A stretch of DNA of 64,000 nucleotides from Lithospermum erythrorhizon (lineage: Eukaryota > Streptophyta > Magnoliopsida > Boraginales > Boraginaceae), in assembly GCA_019722365.1 (NCBI GenBank), contig JADFUC010001833.1, positions 672,411-736,410 on the forward strand, written 5' to 3'. Below, one piece after another: positions 11,994-25,200 of the stretch (positions are counted from its first letter, which is position 1; the number at the start of each line of letters is the position of its first letter). The translations under genes were made by a program, and so were the position numbers. Under the pieces are notes generated by a model. That model had not been told where the DNA came from and searched no databases. It saw only the letters and a program-made list of their open reading frames with translations.

Positions 11994-13640
11994 AGTATTT
12001 TGTTACTAAACAAATTACAATTTTACCTCATTCATATTGTTTGATCTAATAATTAATATTACATAGGGCTTTTTCGTCATATATAAAATTCATAATCCTT
12101 TACATCATTCCTTCTTAAGTATTGCTTGATCTATGTTAATATTATATAGTGGTTTTTCATTTTAGTTTCTGCATTTTTAAATTCAAAATCGTGAGAGTAC
12201 TTATTAAGCTTCCAAAAATGTATCTAATTTCCATTTTGCTAGCTTAATTGCTTCTTCTCTCTCAAATTTTCTAAAATTTCTTTCTTTTTTGTTTCACTTA
12301 TTTGGATTATATTAAAGCATAAAAATATGTAATTCATCGTCATCCATTATTGTTACAAGAATGAAAATGCGATTTCCTCATTTTTTTAATTTATTTTTTT
12401 TTGCTTGTTCAATTAATTTTTGCTAATTGCTGAATTAGTTTATTTAATTAGTTGCGAATAATGTTGTATTATTAATTATTTGATTAATTTTTATGCCTAA
12501 TGCCGATGATTACAGTTTTTATATCCTGCTTTTATATTAAGTTTTGTATTATTAATTTTTTATTTTTCAAGATATATTAAAGATTGTTTGACAAATTTAG
12601 TGAACTAATGTATGTCATCAATTGATTTTTTGATACTTGGCCTATCGCAACTTTGATTTTTGTGCTTGTTTGATTTATTTGATCAATTTATATAAAATAA
12701 CATTTCTACGACATTAATGGATTTTATTTGTTTTTATCAGATTGAGAAAACCTTCCAATGAATAAGTTTGAAGATCTTACCTAACACGGGGTTACTCCCT
12801 TTCAAACTTTCATCCGTAACTTTTATTTGTATGTTAAGTTTGGAATTTTATTGTTGTTGACTGAGAAGTAGCTGGTATTACTTCATGTCATTTATATAGT
12901 ATTAACAAACTGTGGTTGTCTCAAGGCTTATAGGTTTTAATGAATAATGATGTTTTCATATGTAAAAGTGCTTCGGAAAGATGTCATAGCCTAGTGTAAC
13001 TATATCTTTATTGAATTATTAATCGATTTAAATTAAGATTGTTTGGCAATGCCCACAAATGCAGGCATAACTATGATTTTTGTATCATAACTATGATTTG
13101 CTTAAATCACATTTGTAGCATAACTATGATTTTTTACATTACATAATAATGCATTTTTTCTTCACGCTAAAATGGCGCAGCTGGTCTGGAAGAATCTATC
13201 ACTGAAAATTGTAACTTGAATAAGGCTTTTGCAATAATATAGCAAAGACGGATTTTTTATAACTTGATCCAGGCTTTATGTCATAATATAACATACTTAT
13301 GGTTTATAACCATATGCCACATTATAGTATAACTATGGTTTGTAACACCTGCAGAAAAAATGAATGGGGCGACCAGTCCTCACAGTAGAGGCTGTGGTAA
13401 CACCTACGAACTTGCTTATCATTAAATTTATTCTTTTAAACGAAAAATTCCGTGACACCAATACTTAACTAAAAATGTTACAAAATAGATGTACTGGCTT
13501 TGAAGTTTCTATATAAGAGGTACTTTAATGATGACAGATATAGAAAGTTGCAATTGGACTTCCACTTAAAGTCAGTAAGTGTTTAACAAAAATATGGATA
13601 TCAAGGGCTTAGATTGTACGTAACTTGAATTTGTAAGTAT
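11994..13640. other. AT-rich intergenic DNA upstream of NTM1
   Basis: This holds the presumed NTM1 promoter (its 3' part, near 12.0-12.1 kb) and AT-rich DNA with no convincing gene. Near 13.06-13.14 kb the phrase 'cataactatgattt' occurs three times in short succession. I see no recognisable coding domain. Confidence 0.4.
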
Positions 13641-14075
13641 TCAATATTTATGAATTGCTTTCATTGTGCCACAATATTAGTCTGATACGGTTTTTACTTT
13701 GTGTGCCATTATACTCAAGAGGATATGGTTTATAGATCATATATGTCATTGTATTGTGTTTTATGCATTTTTATTTTCTCACTTTGTTTTGTATGTTCTA
13801 TTGTATATCATATTCTCAAGTTTTCAAGTGTGTTAACCTCGATTACTCTTTCCGAATTGCTTTTTCATTACGCCACAATATTAGTCTCGATATGGTTTTT
13901 AATGAATGTTATTATACTGGCAGTATATGGTTTATAGATCAGATATGATTTTCAAATGTGTATTGTATTTTTATGCATTTTTTCTTTTCTGACTTTGTTT
14001 TGTATGTTCTATTATATATCATATCATACCTCGGCTTTTCAAGGTGTTAACTTGATTCCTCTTTCGAATCTATTT
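13640..14075. repeat. Tandem duplication, ~215 bp unit, two copies
   Basis: Two consecutive copies run about 13640-13850 and 13852-14075. Shared landmarks in order are 'cacaatattagtct', 'atatggtttatagatca', 'tgcattttt', 'actttgttttgtatgttcta' and 'ttcaag..tgttaac'. Copies differ by small indels. No coding function is apparent. Confidence 0.7.
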
Positions 14076-14394
14076 TGACAATGTTATCATTACAACACGT
14101 GTCTGTGGTCATATGTGATCAATTTATTTTTAATTGTCGCTTGCCATATTATAACATATCGCTTCTAAAGCACATTTGCCACAATATAGGTTTGGTGTGG
14201 TCAATTAAAAACTAAAATATATTGTTCACGTCAAAAGAGGTGGATGATAATAGTCACTCCCACAAGTATTTTTATGCAAAAATAGTAAAAATTCAACTAG
14301 ATTGGTGGAAAAAAGATAAAGCAACGTCAAGATTCAAACAAAAGCAAAATCAGGTTGATGCCCGATTCAGAGAAAAATTATCTAATTTGGAATG

Positions 14395-14515
14395 AGTTGT
14401 ACATATTTGCCACAATGTAGCTTCGGTGTGGTTTGTACATATTTGCCACAATGTAGCTTTAGTGTGGTTTGTACATATTTGTCATAATGTACCATAACTA
14501 TGGCTTATTCCATTA
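14395..14515. repeat. Short tandem repeat, ~39 bp unit, about 2.5 copies
   Basis: The phrase 'gtacatatttgccacaatgt' followed by 'agctt.(c)ggtgtggttt' repeats twice and then partly a third time. It shares the words 'ccacaata' and 'ccataactatgg' with the surrounding 13.0-14.7 kb, suggesting a family of related short repeats in this region. Confidence 0.65.
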
Positions 14516-14799
14516 CATAACAAAGCAATTTTTTCTAATTTTTAAATGTTATTTTTTTCTTCATGTTTTTTGTTCTGGAAGAATGTAAAGACATGGTATT
14601 CTCTATCTAGATAATCTTTTTACCATAATAAGTCATTGATGCGCCTTTTATGCCATAATATAGGATACAAATAGTTTATAATAACTCTCTCAAATTTACC
14701 ATAACTATGGTTTATTGAATTTCGTGGAGAATACATTACCATAATATTTTTATGTAAAATAGCTAAAAATCAACATAAAAGGAAAAACATTGTTATCCA

Positions 14800-15200
14800 T
14801 AATCAATTACAACTCAAATAGATACACCTAACTTCCAATCCACTTCAAGTCCGAATCCTTGTAACTCTCGCTATTGTGCACAATCTGGTCTCTTTCAATC
14901 TAATCTGCAACATTAGTAGTACCTCCACCAGATGCTTCCTTCAATGTGTTCTCAACCTTGTCATGAGTACTACCTCTCTTCAAAATTTCCCTTCAATGGG
15001 CCAATGTCCGCAGAATCTGGCAAGTTTGTTCAGGTTGTTCAATTTCGAAATCTGCCTCAACCAAGTCCTCTTGATGCTTAACCACAACCAATTCCATCTT
15101 CTCTAACCCCATTAAGTTGCAACTGCTCTGACCTTCTAAATGCTTCGCTTCATGACCCTTCTCAGTCCCAACGCGTGTCCCTTTAAAATCAACCATAATC
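14800..15200 (-). pseudogene. Unrecognised decayed coding-like stretch
   Basis: Minus-strand translation gives an acidic run (EKMELVVVKHQEDLVEADFE) that continues after one in-frame stop into STHDKVENTLKEASGGGTTN. The composition is protein-like and unlike the flanks, but I do not recognise the family. It probably belongs to a mobile element that also supplies the neighbouring repeats. Low certainty. Confidence 0.25.
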
Positions 15201-16589
15201 ATTTATTATTAATAATATAATTAAAACCATAATCAACACAAAAACCCAAATTAAAAATTTACCAGTAAACATCAAAATAAAAGCTTTAGAAAACTAAATT
15301 GCATACAATTAGCATCATCAACAACGACAATATCAATTGTAAAATACCCATAAAGATAAACTATTAATTACAAAAATATCATAATCAACACAAAATACAA
15401 AACTTTATTTAAAAAAGAAAATAAAAGAAATTATCGCAGTTATCAAAATAAAAGCTCGTGAAAGTGAAACTTGTCTATCAACATAAATTTCATACGATTA
15501 TTAACAACAATAATGTCAAATAAAATTCTAAATACAAAATTACCATAAAGATAAAAGTATTAAATACAAAAGTACCATAATCAACACAAAAAAACCAAAC
15601 ATCATTAAAAAGAAAGTAAAAAAGAATTACCAGTAAGCATCAAAATTACTTCGCTCGTCAAGGCTGCTGATGGCGGTACGGCAGGCTGGTCATGGTAGGT
15701 CAAAATTACCAATAAAGCCAACACCAAATTAATTTCTAAACATTCATGAAATTATTTTCTAAACATTCTGATGTCAAAATTAATATTAGAATTCAGTTCT
15801 AAAAGTTAAATTGAAGTATTAATTAAAGAATTAAGCACTAAACTTACTTTAGTTTTAAACTTCAAATTGAACTACTAACCACCAAATCAATACAAATTGA
15901 TTTGGGAAAGATTTTTGTTGGTTTGATTGAAAATAGCTCTGGAAAATTTTTGATTTGATAGAGATAAACTGAAATACAATAGTTGACAATTAATTTGGGA
16001 TAAAGGATTGTTTTGGGTTTGAAATGGGAAAGGAGGTGCGGGGTGGAAGTCAAGGATAGTGAATTCGGCGATGCTTGTTTGGTGCGAATGAGGGATGAAA
16101 TTACTAAAGTAACCTTTAGTATCATGAATACTAAGGAATACTTTAGTACCCTAAGTCATACTTCGGCCCATCTAAATTGTTTAATACTACTATAGAATAT
16201 GGTCAACTACGAGTCGGATTTGCACGAGTATGAATAGTTTATTCCGAGTATCAAACAAATAATCTGCTAGAAACAACTTGAATGCCAATCGAGTGACCAC
16301 CGAGTCATGTAATATTAACTACTCGAACAAGACTCGCGATCGGCCTAAGTTGGTACACACCGGCATCGTTTAAGAAGTGAAAGTACCATTTTACCCCTGA
16401 CATCCCCTCTTATTGTAAGTGTAGTGTTTGGAAGTTTCAATTATGAACAAAATAAATATTTTGTAGTTGCTTATTATATAGTTAATATTACCGTTTGTTG
16501 TGTGTGTGTATTGGGCCTTTATCGATTTGAACGGGAGTATTAAACGGCCTCGCCGAAGTTTCACCGTAGTTGTGGCTTCGTCGACTCCT

Positions 16590-19500
16590 GATAAAAATCC
16601 GATTTTCGTCATATCCGGGTCCGTCCGCCGGATTTTGAATAAAAACCGGTCGACCGGACCGGTTTTTTAATCCATATTTTGAACGAACCGACTGACTGCC
16701 ATCGAACCGACGTGACCAGAGTTATAACCGGTCCGTCCGGCTCAAGATTTTAAATAAAACAATCCAAATTTCAAATTTACTTCAAAATAACCCCGCTTTA
16801 CGATCCCAGCTCACTCTATCACCAAACACTCACTATCACTGGTACTTTCAAATTCTCGTGTTTCCTGGGGATAAAAACCCCTAAACCATTCCCCCTATCG
16901 GGCTTATTGCCGATTCAAAGGTTTCTCCCCCCTATCACGATTCAAACACTCAAGGCCTCATGTGTTATTAATCAATTTTAAGTTATTATTTCAAATGTTT
17001 ATTTTTAGTTATTATTTCAATTTGTTTTTATTTCGAATTTGTTTATTAATTTTAGTTTATTAATTTGTATTAATTTTGTTATTATTTTAGTTATTATTTC
17101 GAATTTTAGTTGTTTATTAATTTTTAGTTGTTTATTAATTTTAGTTATTATTTCAAATTTATTTATTAATTTTAGTTTATTAATTTTGTTATTATTTTAG
17201 TTATTAATTATAGGTAATCTCTCTCAATTTATATTAATTTAATTTAATTTAATATATTATATTTATGAAATTATTATTTGTATTTGGTATTTATTTTGAA
17301 ATGTTATAATTTATACATGAGCTTAGTATAACGTTAATCAATTAATTGTGAGTATATGATATTATTTGTTAATTATTCTAATTTTACTAAATGGCATATA
17401 TAATAAGACGTATTTCACAATTGATCGTGACATTTTTGTGTTTTTTGTGCGTTTGTTGATTAATATTGTGATAAGCTTAGCGATACGGGTATTTTGTTGT
17501 AAAATTGCACATTTTCAAATAAGTATTTAGTGATTTTGTTGTTATGTAAAGATTGATTTCATTTAGCTTATCAGACGCTCGCGACTTTTTGTACGGTTAA
17601 TGGTTGTATGCCACAAGGCTCGATTTGTTTTCGAGTGTTGTTCGCAACAAATCGAACAATTGTGTTTTTTTATCTGTGGTTTTATTTCATTTATGAATTG
17701 GGTTTCATGTGTTTAATTCAATTGAAAATGTTTTTAGCCGATTCGCCAAAAAGCTATGGTTGGAATTTATTTAATTTTGATGGTTTGCCTTTTTAATTTT
17801 TTTTACTCGGTTTATTTTTTTGTATATGTTGTATATTTATTTCAATTCATTCCAATAGTTTGGGAATCTCCTAATTAGTATCAATCTATGAATATCCTCA
17901 ATGTTCATTATATTTTCCATAACAAAAATTGCATTTATTTTATGTTATCTCATTGTATCTTTCTTGATTCTTAAGACTTGTAGTATAGCATGTGGGGCTA
18001 ATGGAACTCTTTCTCCCCCCTTCAATCATCTTCACCATTTCTATCATTCTCAGAGTATAAACTTGCTTATGGTAGTTTATTAACCGATTGGTTCATGAAG
18101 CTCATGGTTGAATTTGTGAACAACTGTACTCTCCATATTTGTTCGCTTGACATGAATGTAATTTCTTATTGTTCGTGAGGTACAGAAAGAACTATTCGGA
18201 TCCATTCTCACATCGCGTAATAGCGAAATCTGGCCATGGGACATCGTGGTTACCATCAAGCGAACAATGAGCTTGAAGATGGAGCCAATCCCGACAAATG
18301 TCTCTAGAGTTGTAAGTCCCACCGCTAAACGCTAAACTGCCCCGCTAATTATAAACCTCCTTCCTCAACTCCTAAGACAAGTTAGGACTCAATCTTGGAA
18401 GAACAAATGCCTTAAAAACTTTGAAGCAGATCAAAATGTTCCTCTGTGATGCACCTCCTGGTAATGATGCGATCACAAAGTACAAAAGCATTTGCCAAGT
18501 TTCTAGGTTTGTTTACGAGTCTATTTCTTAGCATTTTCTCAAGTTGTAATTTTGTCACGCTCTTCCTCATTCTTTAAACAAATCTGTTATGATGTACGTG
18601 GACAATAAGAAGACCGCAAAGTAGCGATGATCTTGTTTTGAAGAAAATGGTCGACAATATGAAAGTGAAATTTGATAAGTATCGATTAATGCTAGTGTTA
18701 GAATAACTGAAGCTTATCGCACGGTCTTTGGATCCTAGATATAAGTTTAAGTACCTCGAGCTTTGCTTCAAAAAGTTATACGCGAGAATATTACGTGCTA
18801 GATTAATAAGCAGGTAAACCGATGGTTGACAAAATTAGGATTGAACAGTCTTTAGACGAATATGGATCGATATGCCTCCGGCGAAGTCAAATTTAAAATT
18901 CTAACATGCTAACGTAAGAGATCATCAAATTGGGAAGATAGATTCGAATTTCCAATTGATATAATCCTCGAGATTAAAATGTGAATCGACCCAATATTTG
19001 AGCGAACTCCGCGAAAGCCGGAGCTTTGAACATTCTAGAACTATGTAAAATAAATTCTACGGTATATTCCGCTTTTTTGTCTAAGATCATAGAGATATTT
19101 TAGCTTATTCCAGCTTTCTACGCTGCTTCGAACAAGCATTTAGCATGCGAGGTAGAGTTTGAACGTAGCATAGAAAGTTCTTTGAACTCCAAAAAAACGG
19201 TTGGAAATGCTTGTGTGTGCTCAAAGTTGGTTAAAACCAAGGGACGACTGCATCGATTGAAGACTACCACTAATGCTGGTAAGCTGAGAAAACTTCATAT
19301 GGTATGTTCATAATTTCATATTAGTATTCTTTAATTATTATGTATTTTTTTTTCTTTTCACATTTTTATATTTAACACTAATATATCTATTTTATTTCAG
19401 ACGCACCATTTTGAAGCTTCGGTAGCCAGTTTCGCTACGTAGACATAATAAGCATTTTATTTATACAGACGTGTTTATATCATTAATTTTGTAATTATGT

Positions 19501-20110
19501 ATTTCTTTTCTTTTATATATTTATATTTAAACACTAATATATTTATTTAATTTTTGTATAGCGAATCTTATTTTAGATGCTTTCGTAATTGTGTTTTTGA
19601 ATATATTTCCATTTATTTTATTTTCGTATTTCGATACATTTTAATTTATTAATATTCTAGTATTTGGAAAATCAACTTATTATTATTCTTGTATTTGGAC
19701 ATTCAACTTATTATTAGTATTTTGGCCATTCAACTTATTATCGCTCATGTTAATAGATATTTGAGTTTGAATCTTATTATATTATTTTGGTCCAAAACAA
19801 GATGGTTTCTGATTGTAAATATTGTATTTGGACATTTGAATTTTATCAGAATAATAGATATGGGCTAACCCTAAAACAGTGTTTCAAAAATATAAATAAA
19901 AAATCTGGCCCGAATCTAATAAAAATCGGGCATAAATAAAAAATCCTACTAACGACAAAAATTCTACCAATAAAGTCAATCCCAGATATCCTGAACCGTC
20001 CGATCGATTTCGATAACCTTAATTTTATTTTTAATACTTTTCTAAAAAACTGAACTGCTCGGATTTTCCTCCCCCAAAATCCGGTAACTGTCCGACGCAC
20101 TTCGCCAGAA
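16590..20110 (+). mobile_element. Decayed hAT transposon with transposase remnant
   Basis: Both ends are rich in 'ccgg', 'ccggatttt' and 'accggtcgaccgg' words (about 16.6-16.75 kb and 19.88-20.11 kb), the style of hAT subterminal repeats. The interior plus strand has transposase C-terminal pieces: MVDNMKVKFDKY then LDPRYKFKYLELCFKKLY at 18.64-18.79 kb, matching the domain before hAT dimerisation in RICESLEEPER-type proteins, and RSIESSLNSKKTV near 19.15-19.22 kb, matching the dimerisation region. Stops and frameshifts make it non-functional. The 17.0-17.2 kb part is low-complexity 'ttagttattatttc' DNA. A shorter relative in the opposite orientation lies at ~41.7-42.4 kb. Ends are approximate. 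Confidence 0.7.
16960..17215. repeat. Low-complexity tandem 'ttttagttattatttcaa' array
   Basis: Repeated words 'ttagttattatttc', 'gtttattaattttag' and 'aattttgttattatttt' follow each other for about 250 bp inside the left part of the hAT remnant. Similar words occur at 41.88-41.94 kb in the reversed relative, so the array is part of the element family. Confidence 0.6.
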
Positions 20111-20467
20111 GGATTAGTTCTGGACCAACAACATAAGTAACAAAGAGAACTTTTCTTTTTCTTTTGCCAAGTTTTTCTCCTTCTTTTAAATGTCGTAGGA
20201 TTAACGAGAAAGTAAAACATATACGTATTGGACTAAGAAAGATACTTCCACAAAGTAATTTGAGTCCAATTGATGTCATATACCACATTCTTGAAACACT
20301 TGCATGACATTTTTTGTTTCTCAATTCATATTATTCATACTACAATTTTAAATTTGAAACTCATTATTATCTGATTTTTAATTGACTTTAATTTTGATTC
20401 ACGAATAATAAATACCCATAAAGGCTATGGACAAGTTTATTTTACTTAATATCATGAATTATCTATT

Positions 20468-21285
20468 AAAAAAGGTTTTTTGGCCGAGACCCCCTGAACT
20501 ATGATTTAATTTTCTATGTGATTCCTGAACTATTTTAATTTTCTGGACACCCCTTTATACTATAATCGGGCAGCCTCCTGTACTATTTTAATTGTCTAGG
20601 CACCCCCGACCCCTACACCTAATTTTCACTACAATATAGTGAAATGACTATATTATCCCTAAAATGTATATCAAATGTCTATAAAGATAAAGAAATGACT
20701 ATTTTATCCCCACACAAAGATGTTACCAAAATACTCAAACCACTTTCTTCCTTTTTAACACACCCTTCATCCTCGCACTCCCCCCCACGCCCCCCTCCCC
20801 ACCCGGCACTACAAGCCTCGACAACCCCCAACCCCCAACCCCCAACCCCACTGGATTGAATTCGCGAAGCCGTGTGTCGCAGTGAGTTTGAAGCCTAGGA
20901 GGTCGCGAGCCGTGATTCGCCGAGTTTGTGAGGCGGGGTCATGTAAGAGGGCTGTAGGGCTAATGCAAGTTACGAAGAAAGTGGCTTGAGTATTTTAATC
21001 CCTATGTAGTATTTTAGTCCCCTATAGCTTAGCCCCCTATACTTTAACGTGTTAATGACAAAATAGTCATTTTATCGTAACATAGATGGTTTCAATATAT
21101 TTTAGGTGTAATATAATCATTTCACTATATCAGAGGGAAAAAAATTAAAGCGCAGGGGTCAAGCCTAGACAATTAAAAAACAAGACATGGCCATTCGATT
21201 ATAAGACAAGCGTATTGCCCAAAAAAATTAAATAGTTCAGACTAGATAAAAATTAAATTATAATTCGCGGCTGCCTCGTCAAAAT
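20468..21285. mobile_element. Non-autonomous element with long imperfect terminal inverted repeats (~820 bp)
   Basis: The left end reads 'ggccgagaccccctgaacta' then 'ttttaattgtctaggcaccc'. The complement of the right end contains 'gccgcgaattataatttaat', 'gaactatttaattttttt' and 'tttttaattgtctaggc'. About 120-150 bp at each end can be paired, including 'actataatcgggcagcc' against 'cttataatcgaatggcc'. The centre is C-rich at 20.77-20.85 kb with no recognisable protein. Long TIRs without transposase suggest a Mutator-like or similar MITE; superfamily is not certain. Confidence 0.6.
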
Positions 21286-21610
21286 TTTCCAAAAAATTAT
21301 GAATTTACCCTACTGACAATTCATATTACAATTATTCGTCTATGATATACACTTTAACATACTGAAATGCCATAGTCAAACGAATGGTAAACATAGGCAA
21401 GAGTACTTTGTGAAATAATGTTAGTTTGTTGGCTGCTTTGATGCCTCGTTGATATCAATGATATGTGAAATGTGCCATTTTTGATAAATTATTATTTTAG
21501 ATATATTAGTAATATTATTTAAATTCTTAATAAAATATTTTTTTTTATTTTCATGATCAAATAAATTGAAATAAAAAGAGTATAACATTGATTTCAAAAT
21601 ATTTTTTTAA

Positions 21611-22004
21611 TCTATACTATATATAAAGTAAATAGGCGTATTTGATTATTCGACTTCGATAAGTTTTCTTCCATTTAATATCCTTACTAATTATGAATTA
21701 TCACATTTTAATTTGAGGATATAATAATAATTTGCATAATAAATTTCTTGAGGATATAATAATAATTTGCATAATAAATTTTATAACTTCCATGTAAGAC
21801 AATAACTTTCACTATATAGCATATTAATTTTCTTTTAACTACAACATATATCTATATTACTATATATGTCATAAAATCAACAAAAAATGCATCAAACAAA
21901 AGAAATCATTGAAGACCGAATATGACCTCCATATGTCGTTACGTTAAAACTATTATTGATTAGTATTTCTTAAATTACACGCATCGCGTATACCCAAATG
22001 CTAG
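21611..22004 (+). mobile_element. Helitron-like non-autonomous element, 394 bp
   Basis: The element starts TCTATACTATATATAAAG directly after an A, and ends CTAG directly before a T, the A|TC...CTAG|T arrangement of Helitrons. About 11 bases before the CTAG is a small hairpin (ACGC-atc-GCGT). There are no terminal inverted repeats or target duplications. The interior is AT-rich, contains a direct duplication of a ~34 bp unit (feature 21712-21781), and encodes nothing. Confidence 0.55.
21712..21781. repeat. Direct tandem duplication, ~34 bp unit
   Basis: The unit 'ttgaggatataataataatt' + 'tgcataataaattt' appears twice back to back with almost no differences, inside the Helitron-like element. 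Confidence 0.85.
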
Positions 22005-22280
22005 TTTTTAATTAAGTTAATGAGGATAAATATTTAAATTTGTTATAATATTTATGTTTATGAAAATATTTTTTGATATATACAACTTATCTTGAATTTC
22101 CAAAATTTCACATTATTTCTTAAATATTTCTATAATGTTTTCGAAACATTTCTTATTTTTATCATTCCGAAACTATGACCGTAAACGAAACTTTGAACCA
22201 TGATTCAAATCCGCTGGTCAAAACCAGACCACCATCTAAAAGGGTACACAAAAAACATAACAAGCCAAAGGTAATTCAAC

Positions 22281-25200
22281 TTAAGCTTCATTGAGGGCGA
22301 GAACACCGGGAAGTGGTTTGCCTTCAAGAAGTTCCAAACTGGCACCTCCACCAGTGGAGATGTGGCTCATCTTGTCTGCAAGGCCAGCCTTCTCGACAGC
22401 AGCAACGGAGTCTCCTCCTCCAATGATCGTGGTCACTCCCTTACCGCTGAGTTCTGCCAATTTCTTGGCTATAGCCTGAAGAAAGCAGAGGATGATAGCA
22501 ATTAGATACAATTGTAAAACATAAGCTAACTGAAAAAACATATATATGCACATTATTGAATTTGTTAAAGATATAAGATATAGACCGGACACCAAAAGGT
22601 AAATCATCAAAGAAGAATTAGGCTAAAGTTCTAAACGTTATAATATACTCGGGAAATTTTAAACTTATATCAACAGGAACAAAGTATGTGACTAACACTA
22701 TGACAAAGTTCAGGCTGATAAAATGTACCTCTGTTCCAGCAGCAAACTTTTCGAACTCGAACACTCCCATAGGTCCATTCCAGATGACGGTTTTGGTGGA
22801 ATCCAAAGCTTCGCCAAAGGACTTAATAGAGTCGGGCCCAATATCCAATCCCATCCAGCCATCAGGGATCTCAGATGCTGGAACAATCTGCCAAGGAAAG
22901 ATGTAGCTTGTCAATTTGATTAAATATAAGGAGATGAGTCATAAGTGTAAGAACCAATAAGATTTTTCAGGATGAGCTGTCCCTTCTAAAATTTCAAGTG
23001 GGGTGAACATAGTTTTTCGGTGGTTCTTAATTATCTATTAAAGTAGCAAAAAATACACTGAGGGTCGTAGGGATACCTTGCTGTTAGCATCAGCAGCAAA
23101 CTTATCAGCAATAACTACGTCAGTTGGAAGCAAGAGGGAAACGCCTTTTGCCTTGGCCTTCTCAAGGAGCGATGTTGCAAGATCAAGCTTGTCCTTCTCA
23201 ACAAGGGAGGAGCCAACAGATTTACCTTGGGCCTTGTAGAAAGTGAAGATCATTCCTCCACCCAACAAGAGGACATCGACTTTTGATAACAATGATTCGA
23301 TCACACCAATCTTGCTGGATACTTTTGACCCACCAACAATTGCAGCGAAAGGCTTCTTAGGATTGGATACAGCTCCCACCAAATAGTCAAGTTCCTGAGG
23401 ACAACGATCAAACAGAATAAGAAACATCCTACTACTCAAACTGAACCCTGGACAGCTATAAACAGTACACATCCAAAAAGTTGCTATTAGTTCAAACTCC
23501 AAAACTTTATATTAGAGAATGTAAGGTGACAAACAAACCTTCTGCATGAGGAATCCAGCAACAGCAGGCTTCAAGTGTTTTGCCACACCTTCTGTGGATG
23601 CATGGGCTCTGTGGGCAGTTCCAAATGCATCATTAACATACAAATCAGCAAGAGAAGCCAACTTCTTCGCGAATTCGGGGTCATTCTTCTCTTCTTCTTT
23701 ATAAAATCTAACATTCTCAAGAAGCAAAACACCTCCTTCGGGTAATCCAGCAACTAGCTTCTCAACTTCTTCACCAATACAATCATTAGCTATCTTTACC
23801 TATAAAGGTCGTAAAAATAGTGGAAGATGAATATATATAGTAAAAATATCATGGATAGGAGTAGCACACACAAGTTTTGTAATTACCTCAACTCCCAAGA
23901 GTTCAGACAATCTAGGCACAAGAGGCTTCAAGCTGTATTTTGGTGTGACGCCTTTTGGACGACCCTGGAATCAAACGTTCATTATTTTTTTGATAAAACC
24001 ATTTGCCATTGCCATAGAAAGAAAACAGGCACATAGCAAGAGAGTGAGAAATTAAGGAAGGCACAACAAACAATGATCTCATGTGAATATATAAGTTTAA
24101 CTTAAGGTCAAGGACGGAACCAATATGAGAAGGGAGAAGGGAGGGGGGGTTAAACAAATGAACTAGTACCCAAAAACAGATAAAACTAAATGAAATACTA
24201 TGTTCATTGTAAAAATATTGTCTAGTTTTTGAATGTTGATGGTTGACTTTTTAAATTTTGAACTCGAATATGTCCATATTTGGTGAAAATATATCAAAAT
24301 ATCACATATTCAACTTACTTTACAATTAACATGATGGTTTTTATCCAAATCATAGTAATGTGTGTCACTTAAGGTGGCAACGTTAGTTTAGTTTGATCTT
24401 CAACCATCTATTTTTACCAGATCCAATGCATACACGAAATCCAACAAAACATTATCACACCAAAACAAACTCATAAAATCCAACAAAACATTATCAGACC
24501 ATATAAACTCATACGGTCATACCCAAAAACAGAAAAATAAGATCAACCAGCATGGATTCTAAACTGAACCAAATGATCAACAATGGATAAACCAAACCGA
24601 ACCAAGCCTTATCCCACTTAGTGAGGTTTATTCATAATAGGATTTCGGCAAAGTTTTCCGCTGGCTCTCGAGCCTAACGCAACCCTCCTCAATTCCGGGT
24701 TTCGGACCGGCTAAGTTACACACATTAACATTGGGTGGAAGGACCCTCCTCCTTCATCCAGGCTAGAGACCGGTAATGTCACATAAAGTAACAAGGGCGG
24801 AGTTGGTCAACAATGGATACATCCACAAAATCCAACTAAGCAATCTTTCTTACCAGATCCAATCACATAAACAAAATCAGACAAAACATTATCAGCCCAA
24901 ACACACACATACCCAAAAACATATATAACAAAACCAACCAACATTGAATCTCAACTAAACCACATGTTCAACAACTTATACATACTCAAAATCCCACAAA
25001 ACATTATCAGACCAAACAAACACATACCCAAAAACATACAAAACAAAACCAGCCAACATTGAATCTCAACTAAACCAAATGTTGAACAACTTATACATAC
25101 AAGGTGAGAAGAAAGGATGACTTTAGAGCCATGACCCATCAAATACTTGATAGTGGGTACAGCTGCACGAATTCTAGTATCATCTGTGATATTAAAGTTA

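Noticed and set aside
18080..18771. Minus-strand open frames at 18080-18322 and 18574-18771
   Set aside because: They are antisense to the decayed hAT transposase, whose plus-strand text (LDPRYKFKYLE) is recognisable.
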